From a virus: 58,053 nucleotides of DNA. Position 1 is the stretch's first letter; every line of letters starts with the position of its first letter. The stretch covers positions 1 through 58,053 of the IMG/VR virus record IMGVR_UViG_3300032073_000034. One strand, given 5' to 3'. Below the pieces are notes generated by a model. It did no database searches. It saw nothing but the letters and a program-made list of their open reading frames with translations, and was not told the DNA's origin. A program made the translations under genes and the position numbers. Of this stretch, positions 1-9,345 are shown piece after piece.

Positions 1-3000
1 GATCAACCTCAGCTTGAGCTACACGCACTGCCTCATTAGCTTTTTCTAAATCTTCTTGAGCCTTGGCAATTCTACGCTGATCAATCTTGGGGGCGGGCTT
101 CTTCTTAGGCTTAGGAGTGTCTTCTTTATTCTCTTCTTCAGCTTGGGTAGTTGCTGGCTTTGGAGTACCTTTCTTAAAGTTCTCTATCTCCTGCTCTATA
201 CCCTTTAGCTTCTTCCTTTGCTCTTCTATCTTAACCCTGTGAGCCTTATACTTCTTAGAGTTTGCTGACTTAAATTTACCGCCATTCTTTTGGGTTCTGC
301 CTTCCGCTACAAGCTTGTTTAGTTTTGCCTTAGCAGCTTTCTTTTGATTAACTAAACTCTTAAGTTTTTTCGCGAGCTGATCCTTTGACTCTGTTGGTTT
401 CTCAGGGTCTTTTCCAATTCCCTGTAGCTCACTCAATAGTGACTCTCCTTTTTGTGCGGGCTTGGTGCTTGCGGCTTCAGGCTTTGGATTACTCTTAACT
501 CTAGCAGCGGCTAATTCTTTTGCACGCTTTTCTATAGCAGCGTCCTGATCTAGTTCAGTATCAATCCCTATGTCTGCAACTTTTTGTTTAGTGATCGCTT
601 CAAATCGCTTCTTTGCTTTTTCCGCTATTTGATCCCAGCTTAGCTTCTTAATACTCTCGGTGTCTATAGAGACAGGAAGTATACCAAGATCGTTATACCG
701 ATCATTGACTTCATTAAATATACTCTGACCGTCCCATCCCCCCTCAAGGTAGTAGCCAGACCCTAATCTATTTATAAGAACCTCTAGATCATATACCTGC
801 TTTTGATCTTCCGTACTAAGCTTGGCGTATTCTTTTGTCTTTGTGTAAGATATATTGCCTCCGCCAATTTCAAGATTTCTTTTTGTAAAATCATCCTCAC
901 TGGATTGACCTTCTACCTCTTCCCTGGCCTGCCTATACTCTTCCTCGGTTGGCTCAGACTCTTTATCTTTAGCGATAGCTTCATCTAGGGAACTAAAGTC
1001 TGTTTTAGGTTTAGCTGGATCCAGTAAATCCTTAAGGGTAATACTTTCAGAGTCTCTTAATTTATTTACTATTGTTTCAAACCTATCACTTGCATTATCA
1101 TTCCTTAAAAACCTTACACTCCCATCACTTTTTAGCTTCTGTCCAGCTTCAGTTGCACTAAATCCCCTATTAAGTAAGTCTCTTTGTATCTCTAAGTTTG
1201 TCTTCCCATTTTTTATACCTTGGCGTATTATTGATTCTATGAGTTTTACTTGTACGGGTTCAATTAATTTATCTGGCTTATTAGGTTCCTTTGCAGTAGG
1301 GCCAGATATGAATTGAAAACCACTTACCTCTGTGGCAGGCTCAGTAACTGCAGGTTCAGTAACTTCCTCTTCTGTTATTAAGTTAGTCTCTACATCAGGA
1401 AACTTTTCTAAAAGTTTTTCTACCTCAGCAAGCCTTGCGTTTGCATCGTAGTCAGGGTCAAGCCTTGCGTCACCTTCCGCAAGCATATCAGGCGGATTGG
1501 CTAGATCTTGTTCAATGCTATCACGCTCCCGCTCAAGAGCTTCTCTTTCTTTTTGCCTCTCCTGACTCCTTCTCTTTTCTTCGGCCTCAATAATAGGCCC
1601 GAACTCGGCTGTAGCGGATTCCGTGCGAACATCTGCTTCAGCCTGTAGGTCAGCTTGACCTTGAGCAGAAGCCTGCTGAACCCTCATTAAATCTTCCGCA
1701 GTAGGCACACCAGTTATACTCTCAGTTGGTATAGTTACAACTGGCCCAGTCCTGCCAATGCCCGCTACTTCCCCAGAGAAATCGAAGTCTAGTATAGGCT
1801 CAATGGATGTACCCTCTCCTGTAGTCCTGACAACCCTACCTATTTGGGGCGTACCACTACTTCCAGTATAGCTAACAATAGCACCCTGCTTAGATGTATC
1901 TATAGTTTGATCTGAATAGGATGATGTGTTTGAGCTTAAATCAGTTTGATCAGGTGCGGGAGGAGTAGACCCCTTACCTACAGCTGTAAGTCCACCACCT
2001 ATGGAACCTGCGACCGCACCAATTATACTGGCATTAATTACCTTAGATTTTGTAAAGTCATCCCACTCTACATCCTCTCCTCTTTCCCATTTAGGAGCAG
2101 CCGTATTAATAAATTCTTGGAAGCCTTCAGTGCTTCCTTCTAAGGCCATACCTATGCCGACCTTGCCTAGGGTTGAATCCTTTGACCTCTGGACTTGCTT
2201 ACCAAGCCAAGTTAAGGCTCCATCCTTAACAGCCTGAGATTCTCCCATTAAGTTGGCTCGCTTAAGGAATGAACGACCAACCCATGCGGGTAGTATTGAA
2301 TCAGGTAATGCCGCTATACTTCCATACGCAAGTGCAGGTGCTTGAGCCTCTTCATGTGAAAAACCATCACCACGAAGTGTATTGTATATCTCACCGCTAT
2401 TTAAAGCCAATGAGTTTAAAGTTGAAGCACCCATGCCGCCTCTCATTTTCCATAGCTGAGCTGCGTAGTCTTCAACATCCATGATCTCGCCAGCCCGCTT
2501 TCTCCCCTCAAGGACAGCCTTGTGACCAACACCATATGTTGGATTCTTTCGGGTGACTTTTTGAGCCATAGACTTCCGCAAGTCTTGCCTCATCTTAGAT
2601 GCCACACCTTTCTTTACAGCTGCCTTACCTGAATAGATTGCTGCGGCTCCTGTTCCTGCTGTACCGCTACCAATAAAGTAAGCGGCTACACCCTCAACCA
2701 AAGATGGTATAGCTTGCCCTAATATATTCGCAGAGTACTCGCGTAAAGCTTTACCACTTATCCCGTTGGCTCTAAATAAATCTTCATACTTTCTTACTGA
2801 TGCCCTAGGTGCATTTGTCTGAAGATCAACACCCCACTGGAATGCGGCCTCACCCCCTGGCAATCCTGTCATACCATAGCCACCAGACATTGAACCAACC
2901 ATTCCTCGGGTTGCTTTATTGAGTCCACCACCGAACTCATCAAGCATACCACTGTCTTGATTTTGAAGATCGAGATCTAAATAGTCATCTCTAAACTCAG

Positions 3001-3253
3001 GGTTAACGGACTCTGCAACCAATGCACGCATCCCTGCGGATCCTTCGCTCGCCTGAGTATTTCGTAACTGATCGCCAATGAATGTGGTTAGCTCACTATC
3101 TGACCGTGGATCATATGTTCCTTGCTCAGCAAGTTTAGCCCTATACTTTGCAACAAGCTCATTGGTTCCCGTCCTGCCGTCAAGCTTGCTAGGCAGATCA
3201 TTCTGCCTAATCTCACTATATAGGCGGTTGATCTCGTCTGGAGACTGAGCCAT
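1..3253 (-). CDS. Giant virion protein, 3' part beyond left edge
   Basis: Open frame of 1084 codons from an ATG at 3253 to the window edge without a stop; its start overlaps the previous gene's stop as TAATG. The N-terminus reads MAQSPDEINRLYSEIRQ. Two Gly/Ala-rich hydrophobic stretches (about residues 173-210, and about 405-420 with IIGAVAGSIGGGL) could enter a membrane. The last 140 visible residues are Lys/Glu/Ala-rich and probably coiled coil. It is the third of three very large proteins at the distal end of the virion operon. In T7-like phages that position holds the internal (ejected) virion proteins, which is the inferred role. No lysozyme or transglycosylase motif was recognised in the visible part. 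Confidence 0.75.
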   Translation of the reverse strand, partial: MAQSPDEINRLYSEIRQNDLPSKLDGRTGTNELVAKYRAKLAEQGTYDPRSDSELTTFIGDQLRNTQASEGSAGMRALVAESVNPEFRDDYLDLDLQNQDSGMLDEFGGGLNKATRGMVGSMSGGYGMTGLPGGEAAFQWGVDLQTNAPRASVRKYEDLFRANGISGKALREYSANILGQAIPSLVEGVAAYFIGSGTAGTGAAAIYSGKAAVKKGVASKMRQDLRKSMAQKVTRKNPTYGVGHKAVLEGRKRAGEIMDVEDYAAQLWKMRGGMGASTLNSLALNSGEIYNTLRGDGFSHEEAQAPALAYGSIAALPDSILPAWVGRSFLKRANLMGESQAVKDGALTWLGKQVQRSKDSTLGKVGIGMALEGSTEGFQEFINTAAPKWERGEDVEWDDFTKSKVINASIIGAVAGSIGGGLTAVGKGSTPPAPDQTDLSSNTSSYSDQTIDTSKQGAIVSYTGSSGTPQIGRVVRTTGEGTSIEPILDFDFSGEVAGIGRTGPVVTIPTESITGVPTAEDLMRVQQASAQGQADLQAEADVRTESATAEFGPIIEAEEKRRSQERQKEREALERERDSIEQDLANPPDMLAEGDARLDPDYDANARLAEVEKLLEKFPDVETNLITEEEVTEPAVTEPATEVSGFQFISGPTAKEPNKPDKLIEPVQVKLIESIIRQGIKNGKTNLEIQRDLLNRGFSATEAGQKLKSDGSVRFLRNDNASDRFETIVNKLRDSESITLKDLLDPAKPKTDFSSLDEAIAKDKESEPTEEEYRQAREEVEGQSSEDDFTKRNLEIGGGNISYTKTKEYAKLSTEDQKQVYDLEVLINRLGSGYYLEGGWDGQSIFNEVNDRYNDLGILPVSIDTESIKKLSWDQIAEKAKKRFEAITKQKVADIGIDTELDQDAAIEKRAKELAAARVKSNPKPEAASTKPAQKGESLLSELQGIGKDPEKPTESKDQLAKKLKSLVNQKKAAKAKLNKLVAEGRTQKNGGKFKSANSKKYKAHRVKIEEQRKKLKGIEQEIENFKKGTPKPATTQAEEENKEDTPKPKKKPAPKIDQRRIAKAQEDLEKANEAVRVAQAEVD

Positions 3254-4779
3254 TAGGGTGTTTGTTGAGATGCTTGTTGGGCTGCCGCTGCTGCTTCTCT
3301 ATCTAGAATCGTCTGCACTTGCGGTCTAAGTGTGCCATCAGGGTCTCGTTGTGCAAGCATATTTTCTATATAGCCATCAAGAGTTGCGTAAGCACCTTTC
3401 GTACTTGCCTCCATAGCCTCCACATCTTCCACGGTGCTGGCATCCAAGAAGTTTCTAAGGTTCATTGCTACTCCATCGCTAGATGGGGAAGGCGAGAGAT
3501 ACTGTATGAAGTCATCATACATACTGTCGCCCTGAGCATCATCCATTCTATCGACAAGTCCTGACATTGCACCTTCTTGCGACTCATTAAGCCTCTGCCT
3601 CATCTCAAGCAAGTATCTCACTGCCTGCCCATCATCTGATATGTTATCCGTTTGATCTAAAGCCTTTTGAAATTCATTAGATCCATCACCTTCATCAGGA
3701 GAAAAAGGATTACCAAATCCAGTTGCACTATGCATATCTTCTATTCCAGAAAAAGCGTCACCACCCACTTGGGTATCCTCGACACCGCTTTCATATCTTG
3801 CAAGGGGAGCTATACCTGGCTTTAAGGAGTTAGGTATCCCCATTGCAGCATTCAAGGCATTCCTTTGTTGACCAGGTGTCGCAGGTGTAGGTGCATACAT
3901 TTGCGGGCGAGGTTGGGTTATCCCAGAGTAAGATGAGTAATCCACACCACCACCCTGAACACTTTTAAGTATTTGTGCTTCCCTTCCTTGTAACTGCCTG
4001 AGCGTTCCATTGATTGAAAGTATTTGATTCTGGATCCGAGGATCCTGCAATGCCGACTGCTTCGTCTGGTTTACAAAATTTCTATAATCGGTTATGTATT
4101 TCTCCGCCAAGTCAGTTGGTGCAGTATTCTTAAGCCAATTCATAAATGAACTAGTACTCATGGTCACACTTCCCCGTTGGCCTTTTGGCATGGTGACATT
4201 CATGCCGCTTGCACTAAGCCTTGCAAGGAAAGCTTCATTCATCGATATGGTTCTCTCGCCAGCCTCTTGATCAACGCCTTGACCTGGAGCTAGGGGTGTC
4301 TCAACAAGTAAACTGTTCTGTATATCAGCCAACTGCATACCTTTGGCTCGGATCTTTTCTCTAAGATCGGGCAACTCACCTGCCATTAATTCAGACTGAC
4401 CTCGAAGGTATTCACGGTTAGCTTCCAAGTCTTCTTCAGCGTATCGCCTATCCCTTTCGATATCTTTTTCAGCGTATCCCCTATCCCTTTCGAGATCTTC
4501 TTTATCGTATGCTCTTTTCGTTTCAAGATCTTCCAACTGGAATCCTCTTCGCATCTTAAGATCTTTCCTTGCTGCTTTACGCCTTGCCTCAAGTTCCATC
4601 GCAAGACGCTCGGCAGAAGCTTCGTTTCTCATACCCTGCTCAAACTGAAAGTCTTCTCTGCCCTGCTGCCTTTTTAACTCAGCCTGTCCTTCGTTGTATC
4701 TCCTTTGTTCCTCAATCTGCTGCATAAGGAAAGGATCCATAGGCTTATTTATTAAAGGTCTTACATAATTAGCTGCCAT
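3253..4779 (-). CDS. Virion protein with hendecad coiled coil
   Basis: 508 aa with a strong ribosome site (AGGAGG) before the ATG. Residues 20-70 are charged and helical. Residues 73-127 form five consecutive 11-residue repeats of the type D-[L/I]-[E/K]-x-x-R-x-[Y/F], a hendecad coiled coil. The rest is Gln/Ser/Asp-rich and ends in a Gln/Ala-rich tail. It lies between two larger virion proteins with only TAATG or short junctions, so it is translated with them. It is probably an internal virion or tail-associated protein; no family was recognised by eye. Confidence 0.7.
   Translation of the reverse strand: MAANYVRPLINKPMDPFLMQQIEEQRRYNEGQAELKRQQGREDFQFEQGMRNEASAERLAMELEARRKAARKDLKMRRGFQLEDLETKRAYDKEDLERDRGYAEKDIERDRRYAEEDLEANREYLRGQSELMAGELPDLREKIRAKGMQLADIQNSLLVETPLAPGQGVDQEAGERTISMNEAFLARLSASGMNVTMPKGQRGSVTMSTSSFMNWLKNTAPTDLAEKYITDYRNFVNQTKQSALQDPRIQNQILSINGTLRQLQGREAQILKSVQGGGVDYSSYSGITQPRPQMYAPTPATPGQQRNALNAAMGIPNSLKPGIAPLARYESGVEDTQVGGDAFSGIEDMHSATGFGNPFSPDEGDGSNEFQKALDQTDNISDDGQAVRYLLEMRQRLNESQEGAMSGLVDRMDDAQGDSMYDDFIQYLSPSPSSDGVAMNLRNFLDASTVEDVEAMEASTKGAYATLDGYIENMLAQRDPDGTLRPQVQTILDREAAAAAQQASQQTP
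4399..4563 (-). repeat. 33-bp tandem repeat encoding hendecads
   Basis: Five in-frame 33-bp units, each encoding an 11-residue helix repeat of the 508-aa protein. The units covering 4420-4530 are nearly identical at the DNA level (shared core ccctttcga.atctt), which suggests recent duplication. Unit number could vary between relatives by slippage. Confidence 0.7.
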
Positions 4780-4791
4780 ATTTTCCTCCTA

Positions 4792-7542
4792 TTATTCCCA
4801 ATCAAAATCAAAATCAGTATCAAAGTCCCCAAGCCCTAGGTCACCGCCACCTAAGTCAAACTCATTCTGACCCCCGAGCTGTCCGTTGGCTGCGGTATAC
4901 TCATCGTGTGTATATGCCTCACCAGTTAGCGGATTCAATCCATATCCTAAATCCTCTTCGGTTCCCCCGAATGATCCGTCACCCTGACCTTGGTTTTGTA
5001 TATTCCCTGCAGCAGTGCCTGCTCCACCTGAGTTATTAAATGCATTTACTGCACCGCCACCCGCTATCTCCACAGGAGTTAGCCCTAGGTTCTGAGACTC
5101 ACTTAAGAAATTTGATGACTGCTCACCTAGATCTCCCAGTCCCCCAAGCTCAAGATCTAAACCTCCAAAGTCTAATCCTAATTCCTCATCAGACATTTGA
5201 AAGTCACCAGTGGTAGCCTCATATAAGGCAAGCTCTTCTTCGGGTATAGCAACACCAAGCTCATCCATTTCCTCCTTAGTATATACCTGTATTTTGCCCT
5301 CGGCATCGGTGACCTCAAAGTATCCCGCGTCTGCGTTCCACCTTACGACTTTCCCAGTTTCTAGGTTGGGTAAAGAGCCTGTGGTTGGAGCGTACGGATA
5401 ATTTTCGCCTGTATTCTGATTTTCTGGATTAACCCCATTCTGTCCTGCGTATAAGTCTTCAACAAAATCATCCACTTCCCTCTCGACCTTATCCTCTTCA
5501 CTCTCAAAGAATCCCTCCTCATTAATACCCTTTATGGAAAAGGAATCAATAACCCCGTCTCCATCGGTATCTACCCCTTCGGTTCCAGGCACTGTCTCAC
5601 TTAAAGGATTACCATCGTCATCGAAAAACCCTGTATCAGATCCATCAAGATACTCCCTACCCCCATTTACTGGGTTTATCTGGTAATACTTGCCTGAGTC
5701 TGGCTCATAAAATAATGTATCCTGCTCGTTGATAACTCCATCACCATTCATGTCAGTGCGGTCATCAACCCCATTTCCGTCATCGTCAAGTATAGCACCT
5801 GGGGGAAGGCTGGGATTCATAACAACTCCACCACCGTCACCAGTTGTATTAGAGTCATCATCTGTTGTGGTTCCCGTATCACCACCCACCACAATGGTTT
5901 CTCCATTTGAACCTACTAGATTACCATTATCACCCGTCTTATATGTGACAGTTTCCTCATCATCCCCACCGAATATAGAACCTATACCACTAGCAATGCC
6001 AGCGAAGCCACTCTTAATACCCGCAAGCATACTTTCAATGAGTCCATCTTTTTCCGCACCTTCACTCTTAGTGATACGATCTAGTAAATTACTCAACCAG
6101 TCAAACTCAGGATGGTGCATTTGCTCAGCAATGTCAGGGTCTCCAAAGTTTGCTGGGCCTACTCTATACTCAGCAAGCATATCCTGCTCAGTTTCAACAC
6201 CACTTGCTAAAGCCTTATCCCTCTCTGCTATACGATCCATCTCGTACAACTCTTGTTGGTAACCCTCAAACTTAAGCTTATCCCTTATGTTGGTTATGTA
6301 ATCTTTATTCTTTATTAAATTTCCAGCCGCTGTTGCATCAGCAGCACCCTCTCTTTGGGCTTGCTCCACTCCTGATTTACGCAACCGCTCCTCTCCACGC
6401 ACATTCGCGTCACCCTGCATCTGAGATGATTTAACGGCAGCTTCACCCTCAAGCCTAGCTCTTCTTACATGAGCATCTCCAAGTATCTTTGCGTTCTCTA
6501 TGTTTATGTCAGACAACTGCTTGGCAAGCACAGTATTGTTGGCGAGAAATTCTCTGGCTAGATCTCTAGTGTGGCGAGATGAAAGCCCTTGGAATCCGCC
6601 CTTGTAACGCTCAGCCTGAAGGTCGTTGTATATATCCAACCTTGCTTCTTTTGCTGAAGCGGAGAGTAGGTCATACTTGTCCTCATTTGCGGCTACCACC
6701 GCCATTGCCCTGTAATACTCCTGGTCAGACACAGACTCAGCTTGATCGTTAAGGGCATCACCTACATCAACAGCCCTGCGGAAGTCAGCTTTATTAATCT
6801 CTCCAGTTCCTATAGAGTCGGCAAGATTGATTGCATCCGCAGTATCACCGAGTATAGCATTCAAGCTATTAACCAATTCAGTCCGTGCCTTTGACAGGGA
6901 CTCAACCTTTACCCCATCCTCTTCTATGTCTTCATCAATTAAGGCTGATGTTATAAATGTACTTGTTCTTTCAGATTGAAGATCCGCAAACTTAGCTATC
7001 GCATCAAGGAGTGCTTTCCTTTCCTCTGGTGTCTCTAGTTGTTGTACGACTTTCCTTATTTGATTCTGATTAGCAAGTACTACATCCTCAACCTCTCTGC
7101 TGTATAATCCCTCACCTCCGTAAGTTTCAAAACTTGTTGTACCACCTATCTCCTCAACGCGAGCCTGTGCTTCAGCTTGAGTAGCGAAGCTTTCATTAAC
7201 TGTACCATCACCATTTTTATCTACGCCAAATGTTCCATCGCCATTTGCTATTACAACTGCGGGATTATAAAAGTATCCACTTCGGTTACCTTCAGGATCG
7301 CTAGTATCGTAACCCCTACTTTTCTTGACCCATTTTTCTTTTAAGTCATTACCTTCTTTTGCTATTTTTTGAGCGTGTGCATTAAAATCTTCTATTGCCT
7401 TCTTACCCTGCTCGGACTTCCACCAGTCCATACCCATGCCCATAGCCTCACTGCCAACAACTGACTCCATGAAGTCCATAACGGACTTACCGCTATCAAT
7501 CAGGATATCCCCAATACCTTTTACTTTTTCTTCAGTTGCCAT
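4792..7542 (-). CDS. Large virion protein with calcium-binding-type repeats
   Basis: 916 aa. The N-terminal two thirds is helical and charged, including an Ala/Arg/Glu-rich stretch near residues 350-400. At least three Asp-rich loops fit the dockerin/EF-hand or thrombospondin type-3 pattern DxNxDGxxxxxD/E: DKNGDGTVNE at 108-117, two abutting loops around 585-607 (DMNGDGVINEQD), and DTDGDGVID near 657. The C-terminus is Gly/Asn/Leu-rich and ends in an acidic Asp/Phe tail. The gene sits between the fibre-like protein and the hendecad protein. Calcium binding is inferred from family knowledge; a role in the virion is inferred from position. Confidence 0.65.
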   Translation of the reverse strand: MATEEKVKGIGDILIDSGKSVMDFMESVVGSEAMGMGMDWWKSEQGKKAIEDFNAHAQKIAKEGNDLKEKWVKKSRGYDTSDPEGNRSGYFYNPAVVIANGDGTFGVDKNGDGTVNESFATQAEAQARVEEIGGTTSFETYGGEGLYSREVEDVVLANQNQIRKVVQQLETPEERKALLDAIAKFADLQSERTSTFITSALIDEDIEEDGVKVESLSKARTELVNSLNAILGDTADAINLADSIGTGEINKADFRRAVDVGDALNDQAESVSDQEYYRAMAVVAANEDKYDLLSASAKEARLDIYNDLQAERYKGGFQGLSSRHTRDLAREFLANNTVLAKQLSDINIENAKILGDAHVRRARLEGEAAVKSSQMQGDANVRGEERLRKSGVEQAQREGAADATAAGNLIKNKDYITNIRDKLKFEGYQQELYEMDRIAERDKALASGVETEQDMLAEYRVGPANFGDPDIAEQMHHPEFDWLSNLLDRITKSEGAEKDGLIESMLAGIKSGFAGIASGIGSIFGGDDEETVTYKTGDNGNLVGSNGETIVVGGDTGTTTDDDSNTTGDGGGVVMNPSLPPGAILDDDGNGVDDRTDMNGDGVINEQDTLFYEPDSGKYYQINPVNGGREYLDGSDTGFFDDDGNPLSETVPGTEGVDTDGDGVIDSFSIKGINEEGFFESEEDKVEREVDDFVEDLYAGQNGVNPENQNTGENYPYAPTTGSLPNLETGKVVRWNADAGYFEVTDAEGKIQVYTKEEMDELGVAIPEEELALYEATTGDFQMSDEELGLDFGGLDLELGGLGDLGEQSSNFLSESQNLGLTPVEIAGGGAVNAFNNSGGAGTAAGNIQNQGQGDGSFGGTEEDLGYGLNPLTGEAYTHDEYTAANGQLGGQNEFDLGGGDLGLGDFDTDFDFDWE

Positions 7543-7547
7543 AGATC

Positions 7548-9062
7548 TTACTCCTCTCCTGCGTTATACTTCACATGAATGAAGTCTAGTATTTCAGGGA
7601 ATGTAAATCCTTTCTCCCTGGCTTCCTCGACCGCAGAAACAAGTTCGGGTGTTCTATTGAAATCACGCATAGCTCTTTTCTTATCCCGATCTTGCTCCTC
7701 TTGAATTTCCTTCTCTCTCGCAACCGCTCCCGCTTTATCTTCATTCTCAAGCCTAGAGAGTAGCGCCTCAAACTCTGGGCCTCCGCAACCCTGTAAAACT
7801 GCAGGATCTGTTGCCTCAAATGCGTCACCCCATCCCATAATATCTATATCTGAAGCAGCACCATCAACGCAGACAGTTAAGGTTTCTTTTTGCAAGCCTA
7901 ACAGCCAGCCATTAATAGTTTCAATCTCCGCCTCGTTCTCGCAAACTCTAGCAGCTAACCCTTCCAAAGTTCCAATTAAGCCAATTACCTCTGCCCATAG
8001 ATCTCCTATTTGAGTCCAAACTGCAACAGCTTGCGCGCCAAACGCTGCCCAAAGATCTGCTATCTGAATTGCGTTATTTCCTATTTGTTGCCCAAGTGCC
8101 GCTATTGCTGCAATAAGCCCATTAAATACTTTGTTCATCCAGTTCTCTAGCTCCGTTAAAGCCAGCTTGACCGCCGCAGATAGCTTCTGCATTTGCTCAC
8201 TAATCTTATTAACATGACCTATTATTTGGTTAAGCCTATTCTGGAGGGTGAGAATATCCTCAGTGTTGACCGCAACATCATCAGCTAAATCACCCAAGTC
8301 ATCAGCGATCTTTTGCACAGTTGCTGCGAGATTCTGTATCGCCTCAATGATAGGGGATAAATCTATACCATCTCCGTCAGGATTAATCAGAGCATCTAGC
8401 AACTCAAGTATAGTTTGTATAGCTATATTTATAGCATCAAGCTGAGCTTGGAAACCCGATATCGCTACATTAATCTGAAAGTCTACATATGTCTGTATCC
8501 TGCGAACTAGCTCCTCTATATCTATCTGCTCTATCACATTAACATTAGTAATGAACTGACTTAGATACTCATTAAATATAGTATCTGGCGACTCGAAGTA
8601 TTCATTAATAATATTCCTGAAGTCAAAAAACTCCTGTATATTTTCAGTTACAAAGACTTCATTGAAGTATGTATTAAAGTTCTCGGTGAAGAATTGTTCT
8701 ATAAATTCGTTCAAGAACTCATTAAAGGTCGGGCCTCCAATTATAGTGTTTGTTATAAAGTCACCCTCGTTAACAACCCACCTCTTTAAGTTCTCGGTGA
8801 AAAACTGATTATTGAAAAGCTCATTAATTGTCTCCTCATTCCACTGAACATTGCTTACTTCTGTTTGCAAGTATCTAGTGTTTGCATCTACACCAAGTAT
8901 AGCTCTACGCAAAAGCTCAAGATTGTCATCGGCTTGCGTATGATTTAGAGGCTCACCATTATACCTACGCAATGTAATAAATTCGCTCTCCGTATAGTCA
9001 GGTGCGTTCCCAGGGTTATTATTCTTTAACCTAATTATGTCTTCGTTAAATGGTAAGCTCAT
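7548..9062 (-). CDS. Fibre-like virion protein (coiled coil)
   Basis: 504 aa. The motif around residues 30-50 (ITLRRYNGEPLNHTQADDN) resembles a short phrase common near the start of tail fibre or appendage proteins of marine phages. Residues 70-170 are rich in Asn/Phe/Glu with repeated F-[FT]-x-E-N/F-x-x-x-F patterns, and residues 180-390 are long heptad-like helices, consistent with a trimeric shaft. The C-terminal 100 residues are charged and helical with two Cys. Position after the nozzle-like gene supports a fibre or tail role. No receptor-binding domain is recognised. Confidence 0.6.
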   Translation of the reverse strand: MSLPFNEDIIRLKNNNPGNAPDYTESEFITLRRYNGEPLNHTQADDNLELLRRAILGVDANTRYLQTEVSNVQWNEETINELFNNQFFTENLKRWVVNEGDFITNTIIGGPTFNEFLNEFIEQFFTENFNTYFNEVFVTENIQEFFDFRNIINEYFESPDTIFNEYLSQFITNVNVIEQIDIEELVRRIQTYVDFQINVAISGFQAQLDAINIAIQTILELLDALINPDGDGIDLSPIIEAIQNLAATVQKIADDLGDLADDVAVNTEDILTLQNRLNQIIGHVNKISEQMQKLSAAVKLALTELENWMNKVFNGLIAAIAALGQQIGNNAIQIADLWAAFGAQAVAVWTQIGDLWAEVIGLIGTLEGLAARVCENEAEIETINGWLLGLQKETLTVCVDGAASDIDIMGWGDAFEATDPAVLQGCGGPEFEALLSRLENEDKAGAVAREKEIQEEQDRDKKRAMRDFNRTPELVSAVEEAREKGFTFPEILDFIHVKYNAGEE

Positions 9063-9099
9063 GTGATATACTCCAATTAATTATATTTTACACTTAAGA

Positions 9100-9345
9100 T
9101 CAACTATCATTTTCCATTTGATCATTGATAAAGTCTATTTGCTCTTGCGTTAGTGGCGTTATTTGGGACTCAAGGGAGAACTGCAGCACCCCCTTAACTC
9201 TCTCCCACCATGAAGCCAAAGCACTGTTATACTCTTCAGCCCACTCAAATTCTTCTGGCGGAATTACAGGAAGCTCCATAGATGTTGGCAGGTTCACAGT
9301 TTTAGCTACACCTTTCCTTATTGGTGTTCTGATTTTCCTACCCAC
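9100..9345 (-). CDS. Small conserved-looking virion-operon protein
   Basis: 81 aa with a basic N-terminus (MGRKIRTPIRKG) and an acidic, Trp-containing C-terminal helix region. It overlaps the end of the preceding 1082-aa gene by 8 nt, so it is translationally coupled. Function not recognised. Given its place between nozzle-like and fibre-like genes it may be a small tail-assembly component. Confidence 0.6.
   Translation of the reverse strand: MGRKIRTPIRKGVAKTVNLPTSMELPVIPPEEFEWAEEYNSALASWWERVKGVLQFSLESQITPLTQEQIDFINDQMENDS

Noticed and set aside
5729-6262. 177-codon rightward frame opposite the 916-aa virion gene
   Set aside because: Composition is Ser/Pro/Leu-rich antisense noise of an Asp/Gly-rich gene; no ribosome site and it lies wholly inside a well-supported gene.
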